From Methylovorus sp. MM2 (GTDB lineage: Bacteria > Pseudomonadota > Gammaproteobacteria > Burkholderiales > Methylophilaceae): DNA of 64,000 nt. Positions within the stretch are counted from its first letter, which is position 1, and each line of letters begins with the position of its first letter. Of this stretch, positions 38,143 to 47,578 are shown piece after piece. The stretch spans positions 1,223,726 through 1,287,725 of the forward strand of contig NZ_LXUF01000001.1 in the NCBI RefSeq assembly GCF_001648895.1. The letters are read 5' to 3'. A program made the position numbers and the translations under genes. Below the pieces are notes generated by a model. It did no database searches, was not told where the DNA came from, and saw only the letters and a list, made by a program, of their open reading frames with translations.

Positions 38143-39590
38143 CAGTATTTAACTTGTACGCGATAGCTAAGTGTCGTTGAACCTTCAGCGGGTACTTCAA
38201 CTTTCCATAAGGCAGTATTGCTGGTTGCTTTCGTGCTGGATTGGCTTTCTTTTAGAATCTTCCAGTCACCCGGAATCGGTTCCTGCACAGATATAATCAC
38301 GCGCTCTTTCTTTGCATTCTTCAAAGTGATCTCATAAGCACTCTCATATAGATTATTCCCCTTTGCTGGGTTAGGTAGCTTTTTGAAGTCTGTTTGCTTT
38401 TTATCTGCTGTCACGTCAAAAGCTTCTCCGAGTTTTAAGCGAACGGTTTCATTCTTGGGAGTGTGGTCAATAGCATCTTCACCCACAAATTGGGCATTAC
38501 CCGCACTGTCTTTTTTATAAACGCGTAAGATACCTTTAGGGAGTGGCATGCCGAGCTTAGATGACTCCTTGTTATCAAACTCGACAAACACGCCGACTTT
38601 CATTTTCTGTCCTAGATCGCCATAGCTGGATTGGTAGTAATAATCCGTACCTCGCAGTACAAGCTCCTTGCGTGCCGGTACGTTAGTGGCTGATAGTAAG
38701 GCGACTTGTTTCGTTTGGTTTTCTGACAGCGTAGTAGGGCGATCTAATGTATAGAGGTGATACTCTAGCAACGACTCTTCCGCCATTGGCACGACATCTG
38801 CCATCATCATCTCGGTTTTCCTTAAGGCTCTGATTGCTGGAGCATGTTGGGGAGCAACACGATTCACGTCGCCTGCAACCAACTGTAGTTTTGCATTACG
38901 ATAGCTTGCACCACTTGAGTTCGTTAAGGTGACCCAGCCTGATAAATCCAGTTTATCTTCTGCGGGATTAAGCTCTGCTACGTAGTCGGCTTTCCACCCT
39001 AGGCCAGTTGTTAAATAACTAAGCTCTACATTCTGCTCATTAGTGTTCTTATTATTTAACTGAACGACGAGTGTAGGGCGGTCTCGGAGGTTTGCAGGGA
39101 CGTCGTTGTAAACGATTCTACCTGGAACACCTGTTTCTATGCGGTTGCCTATCTTCAGAACAACGCCATTATTGGCCGAGAGTACTTCGGCCTGCTCAGT
39201 ACTTTCAACACCTGTCGCAGGATTCGTTTTGATAATACTAACGGTCTTGCCTACATATTTCTCTAGTAGCTTTTCAGGCGTAAGTAGATCGAAATCGAAA
39301 TTCTGTTCAAGTACAGAAAAACTACCTGCATTGCTTAAGCTGCGCAATAAGGCTGTCTCTGGCTGGATTTGTGCACTTACATCCCTCAAGGCCAAGCTAT
39401 TCAAGCCACTTTTTAGCTTGACCTTGCGCTGGTCTTTGACTAAAGCAAGGTCGTTGTTGTAGATGGTAACGGCGACTTCTTGTTGATCCTGCAACGTATT
39501 CCGAACTTCGTCGGCATCTGCTGCATAGATGGATGTTGCATAAATAGCGGCTACACAACAAACAATCGCTGAAAGGGTAAATTTGAACAT
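38142..39590 (-). CDS. Secreted DUF4139 domain protein
   Basis: The 482-residue protein has a signal peptide (about 1-23, SAIVCCVAAIYATSIYA) and is otherwise beta-rich. The N-terminal part (AVTIYNNDLALVKDQRKVKLKSG, in part) and the C-terminal part (SYRVQVKY end, ETVRLKLGEAFDVTA) match DUF4139/mucoidy-inhibitor-like secreted proteins by general appearance. Function is unknown. It sits between maf and the RsmI-like gene and is translationally coupled to the latter. Confidence 0.75.
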   Translation of the reverse strand: MFKFTLSAIVCCVAAIYATSIYAADADEVRNTLQDQQEVAVTIYNNDLALVKDQRKVKLKSGLNSLALRDVSAQIQPETALLRSLSNAGSFSVLEQNFDFDLLTPEKLLEKYVGKTVSIIKTNPATGVESTEQAEVLSANNGVVLKIGNRIETGVPGRIVYNDVPANLRDRPTLVVQLNNKNTNEQNVELSYLTTGLGWKADYVAELNPAEDKLDLSGWVTLTNSSGASYRNAKLQLVAGDVNRVAPQHAPAIRALRKTEMMMADVVPMAEESLLEYHLYTLDRPTTLSENQTKQVALLSATNVPARKELVLRGTDYYYQSSYGDLGQKMKVGVFVEFDNKESSKLGMPLPKGILRVYKKDSAGNAQFVGEDAIDHTPKNETVRLKLGEAFDVTADKKQTDFKKLPNPAKGNNLYESAYEITLKNAKKERVIISVQEPIPGDWKILKESQSSTKATSNTALWKVEVPAEGSTTLSYRVQVKY

Positions 39591-39621
39591 GATGATCTCC
39601 GTATTAGGCTTGCTTACTACG

Positions 39622-40209
39622 TTATATGACGTTTATGCCTTCATTGTTGAACATATTGATTAACGCAATGAGTGGTAGTCCGATTAATGCATTGGGGTCG
39701 GTGCCATGCATCGCTTTGATCAGTGAGATACCTAAGCCCTCTGATTTTGCGCTACCTGCACAATTGTAAGGCTGCTCGATGCGTAAATAATTCTCTATTT
39801 CTGCATCGCTTAGCTCACGGAAGTCGACGGTAAATGGCACTACCGCTGCCTGCATATTTTTTGTTTTTGCATTGTAAAGACATAGGGCACTATGGAATAT
39901 CACACTGCGGCCACGCATCATCTGCAACTGTTTGACTGCATTCTCATGCGTGCCCGGTTTGCCTATTTGCATGCCATCTAGCGTGGCAACCTGATCACAG
40001 CCAATAATGAATGCCGCAGGGTAGTTTAAAGCAATCTTTAATGCTTTTTCTTGAGCTAGTCTCAAGGCGGTTTCTTCCGGTTTCTCAGTGTCTTTTGCGC
40101 GCTCATCGATCTCTGGCGAAACCGATATGAACGGTATTCTTAAGCGTTGTAGAAGCTCTTGCCGAAAAGGAGATGAAGACGCAAGAATGAGTTCAGTTGA
40201 TGAGGACAT
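39622..40209 (-). CDS. yceF: Maf-family nucleotide pyrophosphatase, YceF (m7GTP) type
   Basis: A house-cleaning pyrophosphatase that hydrolyses modified NTPs. The 195-residue protein has [15 protein letters not shown] near 8-22, the catalytic SPEIDE near 34-39, GCDQVA, GKPGTHE and [14 protein letters not shown]. The CAGS.KSEGLGI form is that of the YceF/m7GTP subfamily rather than the dTTP/UTP subfamily. It begins a minus-strand operon with the DUF4139 and RsmI-like genes. Confidence 0.88.
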   Translation of the reverse strand: MSSSTELILASSSPFRQELLQRLRIPFISVSPEIDERAKDTEKPEETALRLAQEKALKIALNYPAAFIIGCDQVATLDGMQIGKPGTHENAVKQLQMMRGRSVIFHSALCLYNAKTKNMQAAVVPFTVDFRELSDAEIENYLRIEQPYNCAGSAKSEGLGISLIKAMHGTDPNALIGLPLIALINMFNNEGINVI

Positions 40210-40298
40210 AATGTATAGCGAAAGACAAAGTGGTATTTTGCCATACTACCAAGTTGACTGCTTCGATTGCTGCAAGCTTATCAGTGAGGGCTGCAAAT

Positions 40299-40338
40299 AA
40301 CAAAAAAGCCGACATCTGAGAACGTCGGCTTTTTTGTT
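40299..40338 (-). terminator. Rho-independent terminator after the carboxylase operon
   Basis: GCCGAC/GTCGGC stem with a 10-nt loop, flanked by A- and T-runs (AACAAAAAA ... TTTTTTGTT), 21 bp beyond the stop of the pycB gene. The symmetric flanks would allow termination in either direction. Confidence 0.9.
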
Positions 40339-40358
40339 TGCTTAATTACGGCTAATAA

Positions 40359-42197
40359 TCAGGCAGGGCGTATTTCTAGTAAGGATTCATCTGGAGTGAC
40401 TGTATCGCCTTTTTCCACATGAACAGCAACCACAATGCCTGATTTTGGCGCCTGAATCTCATTCTCCATCTTCATGGCTTCAATCACCAAGACGGCATCG
40501 CCTGCATTTACTTTGTCGCCAGCTTTGACTTTAACTTCTACAATACTGCCTGGCATCGCCGTTGTTACACAGCCTTCATGAGAAGGGCGTGGTCTGCCGC
40601 TGCTAGTCACGGCGGCAGCTTTTTTCTTAACACCACCGTTGCCGCCGGAAACTTCGATTTCACTCAAGGTCTCGACAACTACTTCCTCGGCTACACCGTC
40701 TACAGATACGTAGAATGGGCGTTGCTCTTCGCCTTGATGGCCGCTGCCGGTAAGTTTGATATGAAAAGTCTCGCCATGTAACGTGACATTGAACTCATTA
40801 GGGGCATAGCGTGCCGCAGTTGTAGAGGCTGCTTCTTTAGTGAGTAATGGGTCGGCTTTCAGCGTGCCTGCATTTCGCTCTTGCAAGAAGGTTTTAGCAA
40901 GGTCAGGGAACATCGCATAAGTCAGGATATCTTCTTCTGATTTAGCCAGGCCTTCAGTATCAAGCTTAAGCTTTTCCATTTCATCACCCAGTAAGTCAGC
41001 TGGGCGGCACTCGATTACCTTGGCGTCACCAACAGCCAGATTCTTTACGTCCGGGTTAACCGTACTTGGTGCTTTGCCGTATTGACCTAGTAAGTAATTT
41101 TTAACTTCATTGGTCACGGATTTGTAACGCGCACCTGTCATCACATTTAGGACTGCCTGTGTACCAACGATCTGTGAAGTAGGGGTGACAAGTGGAGGGT
41201 AGCCCAAGTCTTCACGCACGCGCGGAATCTCAGCTAATACCTCATCCATGCGGTTTAGTGCACCTTGCTCTTTAAGCTGGTTGGATAAGTTGGATATCAT
41301 GCCACCTGGTACTTGGTTAACCAGTACGCGTGTATCAACGCCAGTAAACTCGCTTTCAAACTGCCAGTACTTCTTACGTACTTCGCGGAAGTAGGCAGCA
41401 ATCTCTTGTAGCTTGCCTAGATCCAAGCCAGTATCAAACTCAGTTCCTTTCAATGCAGCAACTAAGCTTTCAGTAGTTGGCAAGCTTGCACCTTCCGCAA
41501 ATGATGAGGTACAGCCGTCAATAATCGCCACGCCATTATCAACAGCACGCATCACTGACATGCTAGCCAGGCCGGAAGTGGCGTGCGCATGCAAATGAAT
41601 AGGCAGCTTAACCTCTGCACGCAAGGCTTTTACAAGATTACCAGCGATCTCAGGAGTGAGTAAGCTGGCCATATCTTTAATGGCAATGGTGTCACAGCCA
41701 AAAGATTCTAATTCTTTGGCCAATGCTACAAAGTAAGGAATGCCATGCACGGGGCTAGTCGTGTAACTGATGGTACCTTCTGCATGCTTGCCGATTTTTT
41801 TAACGGCTTCGATAGATGTCTTAAGGTTGCGCAGATCATTCATCGCATCAAAAATGCGGAATACGTCAACACCATTGTCAGCAGATTTCTTTACAAATGC
41901 ACGTACGACATCATCTGAGTAATGACGATAACCAAGCAAATTCTGCCCACGCAACAGCATTTGAATCGGTGTATTAGGCAGGGCTTTGCGTAGTTTCTTT
42001 AGGCGCTCCCAAGGGTCCTCTTTCAGGTAGCGCACGCAAGCATCAAAAGTCGCGCCGCCCCAAGTCTCTAATGACCAATATCCGATGTCATCTAACTTTG
42101 AGCAGATCGGCAACATATCATCTGTACGCATGCGTGTCGCAATTAACGATTGGTGACCATCGCGTAAAACTAGTTCAGAAACATATACTTTAGCCAT
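40359..42197 (-). CDS. pycB: Pyruvate/oxaloacetate carboxylase subunit B (carboxyltransferase + biotin carrier)
   Basis: The carboxyltransferase and biotin carrier half of a two-subunit carboxylase. The 612-residue protein has a TIM-barrel carboxyltransferase domain (LRDGHQSLIATRM near 11-23, LRGQN, HLHAHATSG metal site), a PYC/OADA helical domain, and a C-terminal biotinyl domain with biotinylated K576 in EAMKMENE. A partner biotin carboxylase lies directly upstream. With no membrane decarboxylase subunits (OadB/OadG) nearby, an anaplerotic pyruvate carboxylase is more likely than a sodium pump; this is an inference. Confidence 0.9.
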   Translation of the reverse strand: MAKVYVSELVLRDGHQSLIATRMRTDDMLPICSKLDDIGYWSLETWGGATFDACVRYLKEDPWERLKKLRKALPNTPIQMLLRGQNLLGYRHYSDDVVRAFVKKSADNGVDVFRIFDAMNDLRNLKTSIEAVKKIGKHAEGTISYTTSPVHGIPYFVALAKELESFGCDTIAIKDMASLLTPEIAGNLVKALRAEVKLPIHLHAHATSGLASMSVMRAVDNGVAIIDGCTSSFAEGASLPTTESLVAALKGTEFDTGLDLGKLQEIAAYFREVRKKYWQFESEFTGVDTRVLVNQVPGGMISNLSNQLKEQGALNRMDEVLAEIPRVREDLGYPPLVTPTSQIVGTQAVLNVMTGARYKSVTNEVKNYLLGQYGKAPSTVNPDVKNLAVGDAKVIECRPADLLGDEMEKLKLDTEGLAKSEEDILTYAMFPDLAKTFLQERNAGTLKADPLLTKEAASTTAARYAPNEFNVTLHGETFHIKLTGSGHQGEEQRPFYVSVDGVAEEVVVETLSEIEVSGGNGGVKKKAAAVTSSGRPRPSHEGCVTTAMPGSIVEVKVKAGDKVNAGDAVLVIEAMKMENEIQAPKSGIVVAVHVEKGDTVTPDESLLEIRPA

Positions 42198-42244
42198 ATT
42201 TTTAACTTATCACTTTAAGATTTTGTTAAGGGTTAATTCAAAAA

Positions 42245-43663
42245 TCAAATGCCTTCGTGCGCGGCAATCGCTGCAGATATTGCCGCAGCGATCAATTCGC
42301 GGGGGAAGTCTGTTTCATAGTTGATCAGCTCGGGGTGTGCCTCTACAAAGCTGGTATCGAACTTCGCGCCCCTGAAATCAGGATGTTTCAAGATTTCCTG
42401 ATAGTAAGGGATGGTGGTTTTTACACCATAGACGACCATGTCGTTCAATGCGCGGCGACCTCGTTCAATCACGCCATCCCAATTCAATGCCCATACTGTA
42501 AGTTTCGCGCACATCGAGTCATAGTAAGGGGGGATGATATAGCCACTATACATCGCCGCATCCATACGCACACCAGGGCCACCTGGCGCGTAATAGCGTG
42601 TGATCTTGCCGAAGCTTGGCAGAAAATCATTTTTGGGGTCTTCAGCGTTGATGCGGAACTCCATGGCAAAGCCACGGAAATGCACATCTTTTTGCTTGTA
42701 CTGAAGTTCAAGATTATCCGCTACGCGAATCTGCTCCTGAACGATATCAATACCCGTAATCGTTTCTGTGACGGTGTGTTCTACCTGAAGACGCGTATTC
42801 ATCTCCATAAAGTAGAAGCTGTTGTCAGAATCTAAAAGGAATTCAACCGTGCCCGCATTCTCATAACCGACGGCTTTTGCCGCTTTAACTGCCAAGCTGC
42901 CAATATAGTCACGCTGGGCATTGCTTAATTGTGGTGAAGGCGCTATTTCAATCAATTTTTGATTACGGCGCTGGATCGAACAGTCGCGCTCAAATAAATG
43001 AATGACGTTGCCATGGCTATCGCCGAGGATCTGCACTTCTATATGGCGAGGGTTAACCACGCATTTTTCAAGGAATACTTCGGGTTTTCCGAATGCTTTG
43101 CTGGCCTCTGAAATTACACGGTCATAATTTCCAAGAAGCTCTTTTTCATCATTGCAGCGACGAATGCCACGTCCGCCACCACCATTGGTGGCCTTCAACA
43201 TGACGGGGTAGCCAATTTTCTTGGCAAGCGCCTGCGCCTCGGCTAAATCTTTGAGATTGCCCTCACTGCCAGGCACACAGGGAATGCCAGCGCCAATCAT
43301 GGCATTGCGTGCTTGAATCTTATCGCCCATTTGGCGAATGACTTTTGCTGAAGGGCCGATGAACTTGATGCCGCGCCGGGCGCAGATTTCAGCAAGCTCA
43401 GGATTTTCAGAAAGGAATCCATATCCCGGGTGAAGTGCATCACAGCCTGAAGCCACAGCCAGATTGACGATGTTATGGGCATTCAAATAGCCAACCACAG
43501 GATCAGAGCCTATGTTATAAGCTTCGTCTGCTTTCTTAACATGCAGCGCATGGCGGTCGGCATCTGAGTATATGGCAACAGACTTAATGCCCATCTCGGA
43601 ACAAGCGCGAACTATACGCACGGCGATCTCGCCGCGATTTGCAACTAGAATTTTCTTGATCAC
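42245..43663 (-). CDS. pycA: Pyruvate carboxylase subunit A (biotin carboxylase, AccC-like)
   Basis: ATP-dependent carboxylation of biotin. The 472-residue protein begins IKKILVANRGEIAVRIVRAC (from a GTG start) and has the ATP-grasp glycine-rich KATNGGGGRGIRRC near 158-171, ERDCSIQRRNQK, FYFMEMNTRLQVEHTVTE (in part) and a C-terminal biotin-carboxylase domain. Extending to 43726 adds a non-homologous leader and is rejected. AccC of acetyl-CoA carboxylase is the alternative, but accC pairs with accB; here it pairs with a carboxyltransferase-biotin fusion 47 bp downstream. Confidence 0.88.
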   Translation of the reverse strand: MIKKILVANRGEIAVRIVRACSEMGIKSVAIYSDADRHALHVKKADEAYNIGSDPVVGYLNAHNIVNLAVASGCDALHPGYGFLSENPELAEICARRGIKFIGPSAKVIRQMGDKIQARNAMIGAGIPCVPGSEGNLKDLAEAQALAKKIGYPVMLKATNGGGGRGIRRCNDEKELLGNYDRVISEASKAFGKPEVFLEKCVVNPRHIEVQILGDSHGNVIHLFERDCSIQRRNQKLIEIAPSPQLSNAQRDYIGSLAVKAAKAVGYENAGTVEFLLDSDNSFYFMEMNTRLQVEHTVTETITGIDIVQEQIRVADNLELQYKQKDVHFRGFAMEFRINAEDPKNDFLPSFGKITRYYAPGGPGVRMDAAMYSGYIIPPYYDSMCAKLTVWALNWDGVIERGRRALNDMVVYGVKTTIPYYQEILKHPDFRGAKFDTSFVEAHPELINYETDFPRELIAAAISAAIAAHEGI

Positions 43664-43816
43664 GCTATAGACCTGATTTTGACACGGGAACGATGTGATT
43701 ATATCATGCGCGCCTTGTAGCTGCACTATCTAATAACCTTGCTTAAGTGACTTTGCGGCTTGCTTGTAAGCAATACTGGCTCTGGTTAAGCCGTTAACTT
43801 GATAGGTATAGGTAGC

Positions 43817-44311
43817 ATGATTATCAATAACATTGAATTTGCGCGAAAAGCGCTTGAATTCCATGATACAATCGCGGTTTCGCAATTTTTGCGCCTACAT
43901 GATGCGATAGCGTCGGATAAAGGTGCATTGAATTGGCACTTGCTAGGTAGTGTTGACTCTGGCGGCAAGATGACTCTGCAATTGCAGGTTCAAGGTAGCC
44001 TAGAGTTGATATGTCAGCGCTGTTTAGAGCCTTTTGAATTTAACTTGGATATTTACTCCAAGTTTATTTTGGTGATGAATGAAAGCGACATCCCATCAGA
44101 AGATGATGATTCTGGTGATGAAGATTACCTGCTTGCGGATACGCAAATGCAAGTGAATGAATTAATTGAAGACGAGATTTTATTGGCGTTACCACTGGCT
44201 CCCAAGCACGATGATGAAGATTGTAGTGCAAGCGATAAGGTGAATGCGTTAAAGAAACCAAGTCCATTTGCGGTGCTGCAGGGTCTTAAGACTGGCAAGA
44301 ACCAAAATTAA
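43817..44311 (+). CDS. yceD: YceD/DUF177 family protein, upstream of rpmF
   Basis: A conserved 164-residue protein linked to 23S rRNA processing/accumulation in bacteria and plants. It has the signature LICQRCLEPFEF near 67-78 and an acidic stretch (SEDDDSGDED). The ATG preceded by TAGGT is used. It precedes rpmF by 20 bp, the nearly universal order yceD-rpmF-plsX-fab. Another 14-bp palindrome (TTGCTT-GT-AAGCAA) lies at 43760-43773 upstream. Confidence 0.9.
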   Translation: MIINNIEFARKALEFHDTIAVSQFLRLHDAIASDKGALNWHLLGSVDSGGKMTLQLQVQGSLELICQRCLEPFEFNLDIYSKFILVMNESDIPSEDDDSGDEDYLLADTQMQVNELIEDEILLALPLAPKHDDEDCSASDKVNALKKPSPFAVLQGLKTGKNQN

Positions 44312-44331
44312 CAGATATTTAAGGAGTAATC

Positions 44332-44511
44332 ATGGCCGTTCAACAAAACAAGAAGTCGCCATCTAAGCGTGGTATGCATCGTTCACACGATTTTTTAACA
44401 AACCCACCATTGGCCATTGAGCCAACAACTGGTGAGACACATTTGCGTCACCACGTTAGCCCAAGCGGTTTTTATCGTGGTCGTAAGGTATTGCCTTCAA
44501 AAGGCGAGTAA
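44332..44511 (+). CDS. rpmF: 50S ribosomal protein L32
   Basis: bL32, a 59-residue protein: [20 protein letters not shown] at the start, then [21 protein letters not shown] and [13 protein letters not shown] at the end. It lacks zinc-binding cysteines, which is the common form in this lineage (C-minus type). The ribosome site AAGGAG is strong. It is followed by a terminator-like hairpin before plsX. Confidence 0.96.
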   Translation: MAVQQNKKSPSKRGMHRSHDFLTNPPLAIEPTTGETHLRHHVSPSGFYRGRKVLPSKGE

Positions 44512-44531
44512 ATCAGATTGTTTTGCATATT

Positions 44532-44567
44532 GCGCCGAATCATTTCATTTGATTCGGCGCTTTGTTT
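44532..44567 (+). terminator. Hairpin after rpmF (terminator/attenuator)
   Basis: A perfect 11-bp stem, GCGCCGAATCA/TGATTCGGCGC, with a 7-nt loop, followed by TTTGTTT. It probably ends part of the yceD-rpmF transcript and reduces read-through into the plsX-fab genes. Confidence 0.85.
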
Positions 44568-44594
44568 ATCTAGTACCGGAATATTGAGCAAACC

Positions 44595-45662
44595 TTGAGC
44601 GTAGATATAACCGTTGCAATTGATGCCATGGGCGGTGACCATGGCCCTCATGTTACTGTGCCCGCTGCATTGCAGGCGTTAAAGCAGGATGAGGATATCA
44701 ATATTATCCTAGTCGGTCTTTCCGAAGTTATCCAAGCAGAGCTTGCTGCACATAAGGCTAGCGTGGGGCCGCGTTTGCGTATCCATCACGCGACCGAAGT
44801 CGTCACCATGGACGAGTCTCCACAGAGCGCCTTAAAGAATAAAAAAGATTCTTCTATGCGCGTCGCGATCAATCTGGTTAAAAGTGGTGAGGCCAATGCC
44901 TGTGTTAGCGCTGGCAATACTGGCGCATTAATGGCTACTGCACGTTATGTGCTGAAGACGCTTCCAGGAATTGATCGGCCTGCCATCGCCGGTATGCTGC
45001 CTAACAAAAAAGGCATGACGTATATGCTGGATTTAGGAGCAAATGCCGACTGTACCGCAGAGCACTTGCTTCAGTTTGCCATCATGGGTGCCATGTTGGT
45101 GTCATGTGTTGAGCATAAGGAGCGCCCAAGTGTGGGTTTGCTGAATATTGGCTCTGAAGACATAAAAGGCAACGAAGTGGTGAAGCAGGCCGGAGAGTTG
45201 TTGCGTGCGAGCCATCTTAACTTCTACGGTAACGTTGAAGGCAATGACATCTATAAAGGCACAACAGATCTTGTGGTCTGTGATGGTTTCGTTGGCAATG
45301 TCACACTAAAGGCATCTGAGGGACTTGCGCAGATGATGGGTGGCTTTATCAGTCAAGAGTTCAAACGTAATATATTCACAAAACTCATGGCGCTTGCCGC
45401 TATGCCAGTGCTCAAGGCGTTTAAGAAGCGTCTTGATCCACGTCGTTACAATGGCGCAAGCTTTTTAGGATTGCGCGGCATCGTGGTGAAAAGCCATGGT
45501 GGTGCTGATAGCTTTTCGTTTCTGCATGCCATACATACTGCGGTTGAAGAGTCGCGTAGTGGCGTTTTACGCCGTATCACAGAGCAGCTTGAGATAGAGC
45601 ACATCAATACAAAGGCAGCAGCCATTCAAGAGCCTGATGCTGCCGCAAAGGTTTTAGCATGA
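44595..45662 (+). CDS. plsX: Phosphate acyltransferase PlsX
   Basis: It makes acyl-phosphate from acyl-ACP for phospholipid synthesis. The 355-residue protein begins [16 protein letters not shown] near 3-18 and contains [31 protein letters not shown] and [21 protein letters not shown] (in part). The start codon is TTG; no ATG/GTG precedes the conserved AIDAMGGD. It overlaps fabH by 4 bp. Confidence 0.95.
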   Translation: MSVDITVAIDAMGGDHGPHVTVPAALQALKQDEDINIILVGLSEVIQAELAAHKASVGPRLRIHHATEVVTMDESPQSALKNKKDSSMRVAINLVKSGEANACVSAGNTGALMATARYVLKTLPGIDRPAIAGMLPNKKGMTYMLDLGANADCTAEHLLQFAIMGAMLVSCVEHKERPSVGLLNIGSEDIKGNEVVKQAGELLRASHLNFYGNVEGNDIYKGTTDLVVCDGFVGNVTLKASEGLAQMMGGFISQEFKRNIFTKLMALAAMPVLKAFKKRLDPRRYNGASFLGLRGIVVKSHGGADSFSFLHAIHTAVEESRSGVLRRITEQLEIEHINTKAAAIQEPDAAAKVLA

Positions 45663-46612
45663 CATATTCACGTATTGCAGGCACAGGCAGCTATTTGCCA
45701 GAGCGCATTCTGACTAACGCCGAACTCGAGTCTATGGTCGATACCACGGATGAGTGGATTGTCACGCGCACAGGTATCCGCGAACGTCATATCGCAGCTG
45801 ATGGTGAATTTACGAGCGATTTGGCTTTGCAAGCATCATTGAAGGCAATTGAGGCTGCGGGTATTGACGCGCAAGAGATCGATCTGATTATTGTGGCGAC
45901 GACAACACCTGATCGTGTTTTCCCAAGCACGGCTTGTTTGCTGCAAGAAAAACTGGGCATTGCAAAATTTCCTGCATTTGATATTCAGGCTGTGTGTAGC
46001 GGTTTTGTCTACGCTTTGGCTACAGCCGATAAATTCATTAAGACTGGTGCAGCCAATTGTGCGCTGGTCGTAGGTGCAGAAACCATGTCTCGCATTACTG
46101 ACTGGACAGACCGCAGTAATTGTATTCTTTGGGGCGATGGTGCTGGTGCCGTGATCCTCAAGCGCGATGAAACTGCTGGCATTCTTTCTACCCATTTACA
46201 TGCAGATGGTAGCTATAGCAAGCTATTAGAAGTGCCTTCAGGCGTATCAAAACGTGAGGGCAGCAAGACTATTCATATGGAAGGCAATCCGGTCTTTAAG
46301 GTGGCAGTCAACACGCTTGATGCAATCGTGGATGAGACCTTGGAAGCTAATAATCTTGAGAAATCAGATATAGATTGGCTCGTTCCACATCAAGCTAATA
46401 TTCGTATTTTGCAGTCAACTGCCAAAAAATTGGGAATGACGATGGATAAGGTTGTCGTGACAGTGGACCGTCATGGCAATACTTCTGCAGCATCTATCCC
46501 ATTGGCTTTAGATGTCGCAGTTAGAGATGGTCGTATCAAGCGTGACGAGATGATATTGATGGAAGCTTTCGGTGGTGGTTTCACCTGGGGCTCCGTGCTC
46601 ATGAAATATTAA
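45659..46612 (+). CDS. fabH: 3-oxoacyl-[ACP] synthase III
   Basis: It starts fatty acid synthesis from acetyl-CoA and malonyl-ACP. The 317-residue thiolase-fold protein has the Cys-His-Asn triad C113 (AVCSGF), H244 (VPHQANIRI) and N274 ([10 protein letters not shown]). It overlaps plsX (ATGA) and leads fabD-fabG-acpP-fabF. Confidence 0.97.
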   Translation: MTYSRIAGTGSYLPERILTNAELESMVDTTDEWIVTRTGIRERHIAADGEFTSDLALQASLKAIEAAGIDAQEIDLIIVATTTPDRVFPSTACLLQEKLGIAKFPAFDIQAVCSGFVYALATADKFIKTGAANCALVVGAETMSRITDWTDRSNCILWGDGAGAVILKRDETAGILSTHLHADGSYSKLLEVPSGVSKREGSKTIHMEGNPVFKVAVNTLDAIVDETLEANNLEKSDIDWLVPHQANIRILQSTAKKLGMTMDKVVVTVDRHGNTSAASIPLALDVAVRDGRIKRDEMILMEAFGGGFTWGSVLMKY

Positions 46613-46640
46613 GTCAACTTAAGCTAATAAAGAGATATTA

Positions 46641-47567
46641 ATGAAATTTGCTTTTTTCTTTCCCGGTCAAGGTTCGCAATCAGTCGGTATGATGCAAGGT
46701 TTTGGTGATCTTGCCGTCATTCGCGATACATTTGTTGAGGCTTCTGATGTATTAGGTGCAGATTTTTGGCACATGGCGACAGAACCTAACGAAGCACTTA
46801 ATCAGACAACCAATACGCAGCCTTTGATGTTAACGGCTGGCATTGCTACTTGGCGCGCATGGCAAGCGCAGGGCGGTGCTATGCCAAACATCCTAGCTGG
46901 CCATAGCCTAGGCGAGTACACAGCGCTTGTAGCAGCTGGCATCGTCGAATTTAAAGATGCATTGCCTTTGGTTAAATATAGAGCCGAAGTCATGCAAAAT
47001 GCCGTGGCTGAAGGTGTTGGTGCAATGGCTGCGATACTAGGTTTGGATGATGATGTCGTGCGTGCCGTATGCGCGGAAGCCGCACAAGGTGAAGTACTTG
47101 AGGCTGTCAATCTTAACTCGCCAGGTCAAGTGGTGATTGCTGGGCATAAGGCCGCTGTAGAGCGCGGCATGGAGCTAGCCAAGGCTAAGGGTGCTAAGCG
47201 TGCATTGCCGCTTCCTGTCAGTGTGCCATCTCATTGTGCATTGATGAAGCCCGCTGCAGATGCATTAAGTCTTTACCTTAAGGATGTTGCTTTTAGCGCA
47301 GGCAAAATACCTGTGCTGCATAATGCAGACGTTGCATCCTACAGTGAGCCTGAAAAAATAAAAGATGCCTTAGTGCGTCAGCTATATAACCCTGTGCGCT
47401 GGGTAGAGACAGTGCAGGCTGTCTATGCGCAAGGAATAACCGCAAGTGCTGAATGCGGACCCGGCAAAGTCTTGGCCGGACTCACTAAGCGCACGGTCGC
47501 AGAATTATCGTGTATCGCTTTGATTAACCAAGAAGCTTTGGTTGAAGCCAAAACACAGTTCAATTAA
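46641..47567 (+). CDS. fabD: Malonyl-CoA:ACP transacylase
   Basis: It loads malonyl groups on ACP. The 308-residue protein has FFPGQGSQSVGM near 6-17, nucleophile S89 in AGHSLGEY and catalytic H198 in VPSHCALM. The position between fabH and fabG is canonical. Confidence 0.97.
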   Translation: MKFAFFFPGQGSQSVGMMQGFGDLAVIRDTFVEASDVLGADFWHMATEPNEALNQTTNTQPLMLTAGIATWRAWQAQGGAMPNILAGHSLGEYTALVAAGIVEFKDALPLVKYRAEVMQNAVAEGVGAMAAILGLDDDVVRAVCAEAAQGEVLEAVNLNSPGQVVIAGHKAAVERGMELAKAKGAKRALPLPVSVPSHCALMKPAADALSLYLKDVAFSAGKIPVLHNADVASYSEPEKIKDALVRQLYNPVRWVETVQAVYAQGITASAECGPGKVLAGLTKRTVAELSCIALINQEALVEAKTQFN

Positions 47568-47578
47568 AAGAGGATCAA

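Noticed and set aside
40359-42197. Oxaloacetate decarboxylase sodium pump (OadA)
   Set aside because: OadB and OadG are absent nearby and a biotin carboxylase gene is adjacent; a two-subunit pyruvate carboxylase fits better.
43760-43773. TTGCTT-GT-AAGCAA palindrome as a regulator site
   Set aside because: It is short and lies in a spacer between divergent genes with no matching second copy seen; kept as a note only.
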